The notes under the pieces: model-generated
Databases searched by the model: none
What the model saw: only the letters and a program-made list of their open reading frames with translations
Told to the model about the DNA's origin: nothing
NCBI GenBank assembly: GCA_012513395.1
Contig: JAAZCH010000415.1
Coordinates: 1 to 53,078, forward strand
Origin: Tissierellia bacterium
GTDB lineage: Bacteria > Bacillota_A > Clostridia > Tissierellales > Peptoniphilaceae
Direction of reading: 5' to 3'
Length of the DNA stretch: 53,078 nucleotides
Shown: positions 34,601 to 40,572 of the stretch, in pieces
Position numbering within the stretch: the stretch's first letter is position 1
How the letters are laid out: each line of letters opens with the position of its first letter
Position numbers and translations under genes: made by a program

Positions 34601-37567
34601 AATGCCATTGCCAGAAGTCTTTATGGTGGTAACACCTTGCTTGCCCATGTGGTGGGAGCTGGAAAGACATATGAGATGGTGGCTAGTGCAATGGAAAGTA
34701 AGAGACTTGGAATGTGCAGCAAGTCTTTATTTGTCGTGCCAAATCATTTAACCTCGCAGATTGGTCGTGAGTTCATGCAACTCTACCCTGGTGCGAACAT
34801 CATGGTGGCCGACAAAAAAGATTTTGAACCAAAGAAAAGAAAAAGGTTGATTGGCCGCATTGCAACTGGTGAGTATGACGCAGTGATTATTGGTCATTCA
34901 CAGTTTGAAAAGATACCGATGAGTAAGGAATACCAAGAGAAACATATTAACGATCAGATTGATGAAATCATCAATTATATCAACGAGTACAAGCACGAAA
35001 GGAATCAAAACTTTACAGTCAAGCAATTAGAAAAGACAAAGAAAAAACTTCAAACACGGCTTGAGAAACTGACCGATGATTTTAAGAAAGATGATGTGAT
35101 TACTTTTGAAGAACTTGGTGTCGATAAGCTATTCATTGATGAGGCACACAACTATAAGAACCTCTTTCTTCACACTAAGATGAGAAACGTTGCTGGCATT
35201 GGTCAATCAGAAGCTTTTAAGTCTTCGGATATGTATATGAAATGTCGGTACATGGATGAAATGACTGGTGGGAGAGGAATTGTCTTTGCTACTGGAACAC
35301 CAGTTTCAAACTCTATGACGGAGCTGTATACCATGCAGAGATATCTTCAATTTAATGATCTGAAAAAGAATGGATTAGAACATTTTGATTCATGGGCAGC
35401 GAACTTTGGAGAAACGGTGTCAGCTTTTGAACTTTCACCAGAAGGTACAGGATACAGGGTGAAGACTAGGTTTTCTAAGTTTTTTAATCTTCCAGAACTC
35501 ATGAGTATGTTTAAAGAAGTAGCGGATATAAAAACAGCTGACATGCTGAATTTGCCAACACCGGAATCTAGGTTTGAAGTTCTTAAAACGATGCCATCAG
35601 AAGAGCAAAAAGAAATCCTTGAAAGCCTTTCAGAACGTGCAGACAAGGTGAGAAATCGAAGCGTTGAGCCTGATGAGGATAATATGCTTAAAATCACCAG
35701 TGATGGAAAGAAACTTGCTTTAGATCAAAGGCTTATTAATCCCCTGTTACCAGATAATCCCGACAGCAAAGTGAATGTGTGTGTGAAGAATGTCTTTGCT
35801 ATTTGGGATAAAACATCAGAGGAGCGTTCAACACAGCTCCTATTCTCGGATATGTCTACGCCGAAAGGAGATGGAGAATTTAATATTTATGACGATGTTC
35901 GAGAGAAGCTTGTTAGTCTAGGGATTCCTAAAGGAGAAATAGCATTTATCCATGAAGCAAACAGTGACAAGCAAAAGGACGAGCTTTTTGCCAAAGTCAG
36001 AAGTGGTGAGGTGAGAATTTTGATGGGTTCAACCCAAAAGATGGGTGCCGGCACAAACGTACAAAATAAGCTGATAGCGCTCCATGATTTGGATGTGCCT
36101 TGGAGACCGTCTGACTTAGAGCAAAGGGCAGGAAGAATTGTGCGTCAAGGTAATGAAAACAAGGAAGTCAATATCTTCAGATACGTTACTGAGAACACCT
36201 TTGATAGCTATTTGTGGCAAACCATTGAGAACAAGCAGAAGTTTATCTCGCAGATTATGACTTCCAAGACTCCAGTTCGTGTGGCTGAAGACGTTGATGA
36301 ATCAAGTTTAAGTTATGCGGAAATTAAAGCTCTTGCAACGGGTAATCCTCTTATCAAAGAAAAGATGGATTTAGATAATGAAGTGACGAAGCTGAAGATG
36401 CTTGAAGCAAACTACAAGTCTAATCAATATCGCCTTGAGGATAAAATTTTAAAGTCCTATCCAAATGAAATTACAAAGCTTGAGAACTTGATTGATAACA
36501 TTAAGCAAGACCTAGTGGTAGTAGAACCGAAGGCATTGGGTGAGGATAAGTTCACATCTTTAACTCTAGATAATCATAGGTACACAGATAAAAAAGAAGC
36601 TGGAGAAGCCTTGTTAGAGTCTGTTAAGTCTGTTGGTATCAGAGATAGCAAAGTCATAGGAAAATACCGTAATTTCGATTTAGAAGCGTCTTATGATAGC
36701 TTCCATAACCAATACAAGTTCACATTGCAAGGCAAAGCCAAACATCAAGGCGAATTTGGTGTAAGTGCAGATGGTAATATCCAAAGGCTCGATAATGTTC
36801 TAGATAAGATGGGTGAAAGGCTTCAAACTTTGCAAGATAAGCTAGAAGCAACGAAAGATCAGCTAATCACTGCCAAAGTGGAAGTAGAGAAACCTTTTGA
36901 GAAAGTAACGGAGCTAAAAGAAAAAGTCCTACGCCTTGCAGAACTGAATCGTATCTTAGACATGGGCGAAGTGGCAGAAAAGGAAAACAAATTGCCACTT
37001 CTAGAAGATGTGAAGCGTGTCATTATCGACTTCTGTAATGAAGAATATGATGAGGGCAACAGGTACGAGGAATTTGATGACCTATACCCTGATTTAAGAC
37101 ATGTAGGTATTGCTTATACGGAATCAGAAGATGGAAGTCACGATATTCAGTATGAAGTCGATTTAGAAAGTTATTCATGGTCTCAGTTGATAGATGGAGA
37201 AGTAATAAGCTCTGGAAGTTTTATGGAACATGGAGATGAGGAACTTGCATTACTAGCCCTAAAAAACCATGTAGAGAGCATGAATTACTCTGATATGGTA
37301 TTTGTCGATGAGAATGATTTAGAAGCTAAAATGGGGCTTAGAATCGATGAGAATGGCACTTGGTATGATCCGCTCGATAAAGATATGGATAATGATGGAG
37401 TTAAGGATCGCTATGATGCGAATTTCAGGGATAGCATGGTTGATGATATTGGAGAACTTGAAAATCTCCAAGAAAAGCCATCAATCTTGAATCAAATTAA
37501 AAGCTATCAATCTGATGAGAAAAATGAAGAACAATCTGAAAAGAAGAATCAAGAAAAAGAGAGGTAG
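28682..37567 (+). CDS. Giant ArdC-like / N6-adenine methylase / SNF2 helicase polyprotein-type protein
   Basis: A 2961-residue protein. Residues 1-255 resemble ArdC/LtrC N-terminal ssDNA-binding domains (YVQLLQTMGNNWRYDFINQL, RTVMKGQKGIPIL). About 258-410 is a disordered Arg/Glu/Ser/Gly region that overlaps a TnpV-like gene in another frame. LPD-type domains follow. A methylase core has ILEPSMGVGAFVG (about 1274-1286) and IGNVPFG (about 1338). An SNF2-type helicase has Walker A VVGAGKT (about 1989), DEAH (about 2151), and KMGAGTNVQ with QRAGRIVRQG (about 2454-2489). A calcium-loop-like DMDNDGVKDRYD lies near 2899. Such proteins enter or prepare recipients with conjugative DNA and may counter restriction. 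AGGAGGA precedes the ATG. Confidence 0.9.
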   Translation: MRINDFEHQIELVKQDVLSSDKNYVQLLQTMGNNWRYDFINQLSIYDKNPEAIACAKFDFWRQHLNRTVMKGQKGIPILEDYGYYKKVDHIFDVGQTVSKNKEVNELSLWSFRLEDQKIITDIIISEGHEGTGDLLPDLNALIKLKSDNVFGSLMNDLRIETDEQDSFRKFLEQSTLVSMTKRLSLNVEIDSSYFQRGLQSLDSISLMQVGEVLTRLNKELLEEVITKSNEQRRNKLLTNIRAAEYNKANEKEGGLDNVFRRDTNDRFNQDERVLGSGNNRANSSENQGEYLGSTGGEQRLHREVSQSNLRNDETGLPSGERESREVGTSDGSVLREEISSPFDGNTRESDFDDETRETQDDGSFGTFREDERGESTRVRGSDEQSDFEPEGDNHQGSSRSLNDSEIVKSEEVEQSASFSFYSKDNQDDLMPSEILERVPKLYGQESVPLLDQEVHAAYIIPLRSNWTWYLTEYDEESGDAFGLVAGFEPELGYFNLNELKSLGAQRLILEDFPKTYRELLETELSKQLSSDELMSVFGSEVFSNDTNLETENERIAVKVGNEFVLAMPEDVSHIKIEETSSLVQMYGVTYPIYRGITFEESQKVDALIDEGRFIPYTINDFLVEETMTSEFSYEETEKGLDVYYSSDRTKNERKLIAQIDGESSSYHWIDESFARKDIYQEVSKEWWNTFRPKHWQKQDEKLSKFDLGFYSMGNGYVVSNKLEEDKENKDYKKLALIEEDRNIIFYEENLPKEILGEIKFVAYTGNARISETQPHIGVFTTKSPIDISNLNDEQKEQIKKGLETLSLEQVLTYSYSGIDSWQMEQTRWSLENGISIEQANALSSSRLGSSDFNVLRSYVEQGLSVSQITELNQGFLTSLELIAKGNEMLELGRTKETVIEEVGNTQEQIAFDLEHEETSVDESLLPNLQVGQTIYYEHEPYTVLREIALNPITKKNDLWLSPVNEKNRKVPVISFENEAELLTKVQLERPQFIVGDQVTYKDKVCTITGFDDMGDLKTVTVKDNEELLGGFITSSEVVIYRKESDLESILKPIQDNQLIVEDELYQLAQKIDEYSFDLDYYEYADTVGISDEERFDQVERIYQDLQSGEVTSYIDWFEEITEDEENAEVTSLINEIKTKTSHLAEAYIADPVAKNFQIDSNITLENLTPSERLENNRKALETLFKIEKENRNATLEEQEVLSRYVGWGGLADAFDENKTGQWQAVREFLKENLTSKEYDSAKESTLTSFYTPPQVIDGVYSALEQMGFKKGNILEPSMGVGAFVGSIPDTMSNSKVYGVELDSISGRISKKLYPESDIQIKGFEETNFSNNFFDIAIGNVPFGDFKVNDREYDKNNFLIHDYFFAKTLDKVRNGGLVAFITSSGTLDKKDESVRRYLAARAEFLGAIRLPNNTFKGQAGTEVTSDIIFLKKRDSIRDRDEPWIHLASDENGLIYNQYFVDNPEMVLGEMTEESGPFGNRVVCIPKEVDFKLQIQNAVEKIARENHYEEIELDVDEEVTLPATDDIKNFTYTIIDDQVYFRENSILIQKEVTDKNKEKIGDYLKVTEALKDVIEAQTQGASDEVIESKQVVLNEIYDAFSKKHGYLNSLSNTRALKEDSNFPLVSSIEVLDDEENFKAKGDIFSKRTIVKAQSIDHVDTSLEALVLSISQRGRVDFDYMTELTGKDREILIQELYGEIYLDIQEFDQFGNSKPFQNVLDDSEYHFNYVTADEYLSGNIREKLGVIKEYESYVSKLLSNRSYFQEGERFEIDEKEAAVLEKEYMALQYQHKKLEEVMPERLTASDINVRLGATWIPTKDVERFMFETLKTPGYNRWDIKVKFSPMTSEWNIEGKSVDRGNDLAELTYGTSRVNAYKLIEDALNLKETKVFDQVINPDGSKSSVLNKKETLLAGQKQELLKEEFKNWIFQEPDRRNRLENMYNERFNSIRNREYDGSNLSFEGMNSKIDLREHQRNAIARSLYGGNTLLAHVVGAGKTYEMVASAMESKRLGMCSKSLFVVPNHLTSQIGREFMQLYPGANIMVADKKDFEPKKRKRLIGRIATGEYDAVIIGHSQFEKIPMSKEYQEKHINDQIDEIINYINEYKHERNQNFTVKQLEKTKKKLQTRLEKLTDDFKKDDVITFEELGVDKLFIDEAHNYKNLFLHTKMRNVAGIGQSEAFKSSDMYMKCRYMDEMTGGRGIVFATGTPVSNSMTELYTMQRYLQFNDLKKNGLEHFDSWAANFGETVSAFELSPEGTGYRVKTRFSKFFNLPELMSMFKEVADIKTADMLNLPTPESRFEVLKTMPSEEQKEILESLSERADKVRNRSVEPDEDNMLKITSDGKKLALDQRLINPLLPDNPDSKVNVCVKNVFAIWDKTSEERSTQLLFSDMSTPKGDGEFNIYDDVREKLVSLGIPKGEIAFIHEANSDKQKDELFAKVRSGEVRILMGSTQKMGAGTNVQNKLIALHDLDVPWRPSDLEQRAGRIVRQGNENKEVNIFRYVTENTFDSYLWQTIENKQKFISQIMTSKTPVRVAEDVDESSLSYAEIKALATGNPLIKEKMDLDNEVTKLKMLEANYKSNQYRLEDKILKSYPNEITKLENLIDNIKQDLVVVEPKALGEDKFTSLTLDNHRYTDKKEAGEALLESVKSVGIRDSKVIGKYRNFDLEASYDSFHNQYKFTLQGKAKHQGEFGVSADGNIQRLDNVLDKMGERLQTLQDKLEATKDQLITAKVEVEKPFEKVTELKEKVLRLAELNRILDMGEVAEKENKLPLLEDVKRVIIDFCNEEYDEGNRYEEFDDLYPDLRHVGIAYTESEDGSHDIQYEVDLESYSWSQLIDGEVISSGSFMEHGDEELALLALKNHVESMNYSDMVFVDENDLEAKMGLRIDENGTWYDPLDKDMDNDGVKDRYDANFRDSMVDDIGELENLQEKPSILNQIKSYQSDEKNEEQSEKKNQEKER
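29454..29888 (+). CDS. TnpV-like protein nested out of frame inside the giant SNF2 gene
   Basis: A 144-residue frame shifted +1 relative to the surrounding gene. It has its own GGAGG 8 bases before ATG 29454, within AAGAAGGAGG. The C-terminal half reads KKLVPHLMETQERA, then MMEALGLSEKMKEE, then GQMNNLISSLKEIIIKEVVE. This matches the TnpV pattern (KLxPHLxExxxxA, MxxxGxxExxK, GxMNxLxxxxEEII). TnpV proteins are small transposon-encoded proteins of unknown function common in Clostridia. The giant protein reads the same DNA as low-complexity disordered sequence, so this frame looks like the ancestral coding one. Confidence 0.7.
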   Translation: MYFEEIPMIDLTKTNEFSDLETTEQIAQRIKENTLDQLEESKDFIEKYPNPIYAMMRLDYLVESESQEKWELLMDLYYEKKLVPHLMETQERAILMMRQEKPKMMEALGLSEKMKEESPQEYEGQMNNLISSLKEIIIKEVVEV

Positions 37568-37583
37568 CCACTGTGCTACCTCT
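37560..37583 (+). other. Hairpin spanning the stop codon of the giant gene
   Basis: A perfect 9-base stem (AGAGGTAGC / GCTACCTCT, 6-base loop) contains the TAG stop in its left arm. The T-tract is poor. It lies 24 bases before AGGAGG of the next gene, again following the hairpin-then-ribosome-binding-site pattern. Confidence 0.6.
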
Positions 37584-37613
37584 TAATCATTTAACATACA
37601 GGAGGAATAGAAA

Positions 37614-38279
37614 ATGAATTTTGACGAAGCGAAGCAAACGATTAACCAGATGATTGACGACAACTACAAAGATTTTATAAAAGCTTTGGTGAGTGTTGAA
37701 AAAGGGATTGATGATAGCCAATCGTTGGATGTTATATACGAGGACTTCATGGCAAGCGATAATGGAAGTTTACTTCATGAGGATTTTGATTATTCGATTG
37801 AAAATCTAAGAGAACAAGGGCAACTCAAACAGTCTGATGCTATTGAAGTAGATCAAGACGATTTAGTGAATATTGTTGGCAATGTTGTTGGTGAAGTTGA
37901 GGTTGTAGATCGAGAAAATAAGGATGGCACAGCCTTTAAGGTTGTCAATTTCTCTGTTGTTTCAAAAGATGATGATGGAAGTAAAACTTATACAAACTGT
38001 TCTGCATATGGTGAAAAAGGTGAAATACCTAAAGACTTCAAACGTGGAGACTTTGTAAAGCTATTTGGTCAACTGAGAACTACAGTTGATGAGTATGGGA
38101 AGAAATACTCTAATGTCCGTATCTTGTCATCGAAGATTCTAAAGAGTCGGGAGCAAATGAATGAGAAGGCTGATAAGCAAGAAAAGAAGACTTCCATTTT
38201 AGGAGCAATAAAAGATTATCAGAAGGATGATAAGGTCAATGACTCTGCAAAGAAAGAAAATAAAGAACAAGAGAGATAA
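37614..38279 (+). CDS. Second SSB-like OB-fold protein with N-terminal extension
   Basis: A 221-residue protein. Residues 1-80 are an acidic helical extension (NFDEAKQTINQMIDDNYKDF). About 85-175 form an SSB-type OB fold (VNIVGNVVGEVEVVD, FKVVNFSVVSKDDD, YTNCSAYGEKGE, RGDFVKLFGQLR) clearly paralogous to the SSB at 15148. The C-terminal tail contains SILGAIKDYQ and ends KEQER, matching the tail of the giant protein just upstream (SILNQIKSYQ ... KEKER). It is followed by a strong terminator that closes the backbone operon. Confidence 0.82.
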   Translation: MNFDEAKQTINQMIDDNYKDFIKALVSVEKGIDDSQSLDVIYEDFMASDNGSLLHEDFDYSIENLREQGQLKQSDAIEVDQDDLVNIVGNVVGEVEVVDRENKDGTAFKVVNFSVVSKDDDGSKTYTNCSAYGEKGEIPKDFKRGDFVKLFGQLRTTVDEYGKKYSNVRILSSKILKSREQMNEKADKQEKKTSILGAIKDYQKDDKVNDSAKKENKEQER

Positions 38280-38286
38280 CGAATTA

Positions 38287-38321
38287 GTCGGTGTGGTCTT
38301 CGGGCTGCACCGGCTTTTTTT
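38287..38321 (+). terminator. Terminator closing the ICE backbone operon
   Basis: A 10-base stem with G-T pairs (GTCGGTGTGG at 38287-38296 with CTGCACCGGC at 38305-38314) is followed by T6 and ATTTT. It isolates the backbone from the defence cargo. Confidence 0.8.
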
Positions 38322-38353
38322 ATTTTGCAAAAAACATTTAAGATTTCACTCTT

Positions 38354-38372
38354 CTATGCTATAATATCATAG
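38354..38372 (+). promoter_or_regulatory. Extended -10 promoter with overlapping palindrome (likely operator) for the defence operon
   Basis: TGC-TATAAT (38357-38365) is a perfect extended -10 with a weak -35. The inverted repeat CTATG / CATAG (38354-38358 and 38368-38372) encloses it, so a bound dimer would block RNA polymerase. The XRE gene starts 37 bases downstream, which suggests autoregulation. Confidence 0.65.
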
Positions 38373-38408
38373 AATATATTCGTGAACTTGAAGATTTGAG
38401 GTGTATAT

Positions 38409-38627
38409 ATGAAAGTGAATTATAACGGATTATGGAAACTGTTAATAGATAAAGGTATGAACAGAAAAGATCTACATGAATCTATTGGTATAGCACCAGC
38501 AACAATTGCGAAAATGGGTCGTGGCGAATTTGTAAGTATGGAAGTCCTCTATAGGATTGCGATAAGCTTGAACGCTGATTTTGGTGACTTGGTTGCTGTA
38601 AATAGAAGAAGTGAGGAGAATAAATAA
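38409..38627 (+). CDS. XRE/Cro-type regulator of the defence operon
   Basis: A 72-residue helix-turn-helix protein: NRKDLHESIGIAPATIAKMG is the HTH, with the EFVSMEVLYRIAISLNADFG continuation typical of the small Cro/C1 subfamily. It is the first gene of the operon and overlaps mod (TAATG). A controller role, timing methyltransferase before nuclease and binding the palindrome over the -10, is the natural inference. Confidence 0.85.
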   Translation: MKVNYNGLWKLLIDKGMNRKDLHESIGIAPATIAKMGRGEFVSMEVLYRIAISLNADFGDLVAVNRRSEENK

Positions 38628-40570
38628 TGAGTAAAAATATTTTCGATGTAACTGGTGATCTTTTGAAGACCAATGATAAATATGTTGCTGAGGACGGCAA
38701 ACTGCTTAAAGCAGTTGTTTATAGTGATGTGATGAATATGGATTCATCTTTACTTGAAATGCTTCTTTCTGATGAAACTATTAAGGGAACTTTTTTTACT
38801 GAAGTATCTGGGACTCTTGTATTCGACAAACAAAAATTTGCTTGGTTTATGGATTCAAAAGAATTTTTACCAGATTCATATACTCGCTTTACAAATAAAA
38901 TTGGTATAACTACTAATGGAGATTTCATTTCCAAAAATAATGATGTAGTTTTAGATTTCCCATATAAAGATTGTGTATTAGAAGGTGGGCAAGATAAAGA
39001 GGATCAAAAGAGAAATGAAATTTTTTATAATGAAACTATAGCAAACGATGAAATTAGAAGAATGTTTGCTCCTAAAGTATTATCAAATGCAAAAAGATAT
39101 ACAGTTGACGGTGTGGACGAGAATATTGATTTTTTTGATAATGATAATTTGATTATTAAAGGAAATAATCTTATTGCCTTATCGAGCCTTTTGAAAAGAT
39201 ATGAGGGTCAGGTGAAATGCATTTATATTGATCCACCATATAATACTGGTTCAGATGGATTTGGCTACAATGACAATTTTTCGTACTCGGCTTGGTTAGT
39301 ATTTATGAAAAATCGTCTAGAACTTGCGAGAAAATTATTATCAAAAGATGGTTTGATTTTTATTTCAATCGATTCTTCAAGACAAAATGCTAATGGCGTA
39401 ATTGGAACATCAGCTCTTCCATATTTAAATGTACTGTTAGATGAAATTTTTGAACGCAAGAATTTTATAGGTCATTTACATTGGAAAAAGAAAAAGCAAC
39501 CATCATTTTTAGCTCGAATTGCAGGTGTGATGGAATCTATTTTAGTATATGCAAAAGATGAAGCTAATATAGGAAAACTACAATTAGGGGGGCAATCAGA
39601 CACTACAAAAAGGATTGACAATGCAAGTAATAAGATTTCTGAAATGCATATAAAAAAAGGAATACGTTATATGGGAAGTCAAAATCACATTATCAAAAAA
39701 GGTATATATCAAAACAAAACAATGTCAACAGAGTTTCTAGATGATGTGATAGTGGTAGACGGAAGGGTGCAAAATGATTTTATCGCAAGAGCTAAGTTCC
39801 GAAATAGGCAAGAGGAATTAACTAGATTTTGTGACCTAGATCTTATTTATATTACTGGCAATAATTCATTTCGAAGATACAAAACACAGGAAGAAGAAAA
39901 AGCAGGAAAAACTATAACAGATCTTTTACTGGACTGGGGACAAAATCAGGATGCGACTGATGAGCTACGCAAACTCTTTGATATAAAAGATGATGAAAAA
40001 GCCTTTGATAATCCAAAACCTGAGTTGCTAATTTCAAATATTATTGAGTCCTCAACTGAAGAGGGAGATATTGTGATGGATTTCCATCTTGGTTCAGGAA
40101 CAACGGCGGCAGTGGCACATAAACTTAACCGTCAATATATTGGTATTGAGCAAATGGAGTATGTGAGTACATTGGTTATTCCACGATTACAAAAAGTAAT
40201 TGAAGGTGAGCAAGGAGGCATCTCAAAATTGGTTGATTGGCAAGGTGGGGGATCGTTTGTTTATTGCGAATTATTAGAGGATGCACAAAGTTTGATTAGT
40301 GAAATTCAAGAAGCAAACCATGATCAAATTAATTTAGTTAAAAATAAAATTTATAAAGATTATAAAATTGTTCCTTATATAACTAAGCAGGAATTAGCAA
40401 GTGTAGATAGTAGTTTTGAAGAGCTTAGTTTAGAAGATAAGAAAAAAATGCTTATTTCCTTAGTGGATAAAAATAAGCTCTATGTGAATACCTCAGACAT
40501 GAATGATGAATCTATTGAAGTTTCTGAATCCGATAAGTGTTTCACGAAATCATTTTACAAGGAGGTTTAA
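38627..40570 (+). CDS. mod: Type III restriction-modification methyltransferase (Mod)
   Basis: A 647-residue beta-class N6-adenine methyltransferase. Catalytic DPPY is at 202-205 in IYIDPPYNTGSDGF, and the SAM-binding DFHLGSGTT (485-493) is near the C-terminal third, the order expected for type III Mod. The segment between (about 235-470) is the target recognition region, so the specificity cannot be read. Both key motifs are intact. It is distinct from the disrupted chromosomal mod at 8287. The last codons contain the AAGGAGG of res, and the genes are separated by two bases. Confidence 0.95.
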   Translation: MSKNIFDVTGDLLKTNDKYVAEDGKLLKAVVYSDVMNMDSSLLEMLLSDETIKGTFFTEVSGTLVFDKQKFAWFMDSKEFLPDSYTRFTNKIGITTNGDFISKNNDVVLDFPYKDCVLEGGQDKEDQKRNEIFYNETIANDEIRRMFAPKVLSNAKRYTVDGVDENIDFFDNDNLIIKGNNLIALSSLLKRYEGQVKCIYIDPPYNTGSDGFGYNDNFSYSAWLVFMKNRLELARKLLSKDGLIFISIDSSRQNANGVIGTSALPYLNVLLDEIFERKNFIGHLHWKKKKQPSFLARIAGVMESILVYAKDEANIGKLQLGGQSDTTKRIDNASNKISEMHIKKGIRYMGSQNHIIKKGIYQNKTMSTEFLDDVIVVDGRVQNDFIARAKFRNRQEELTRFCDLDLIYITGNNSFRRYKTQEEEKAGKTITDLLLDWGQNQDATDELRKLFDIKDDEKAFDNPKPELLISNIIESSTEEGDIVMDFHLGSGTTAAVAHKLNRQYIGIEQMEYVSTLVIPRLQKVIEGEQGGISKLVDWQGGGSFVYCELLEDAQSLISEIQEANHDQINLVKNKIYKDYKIVPYITKQELASVDSSFEELSLEDKKKMLISLVDKNKLYVNTSDMNDESIEVSESDKCFTKSFYKEV

Positions 40571-40572
40571 GT

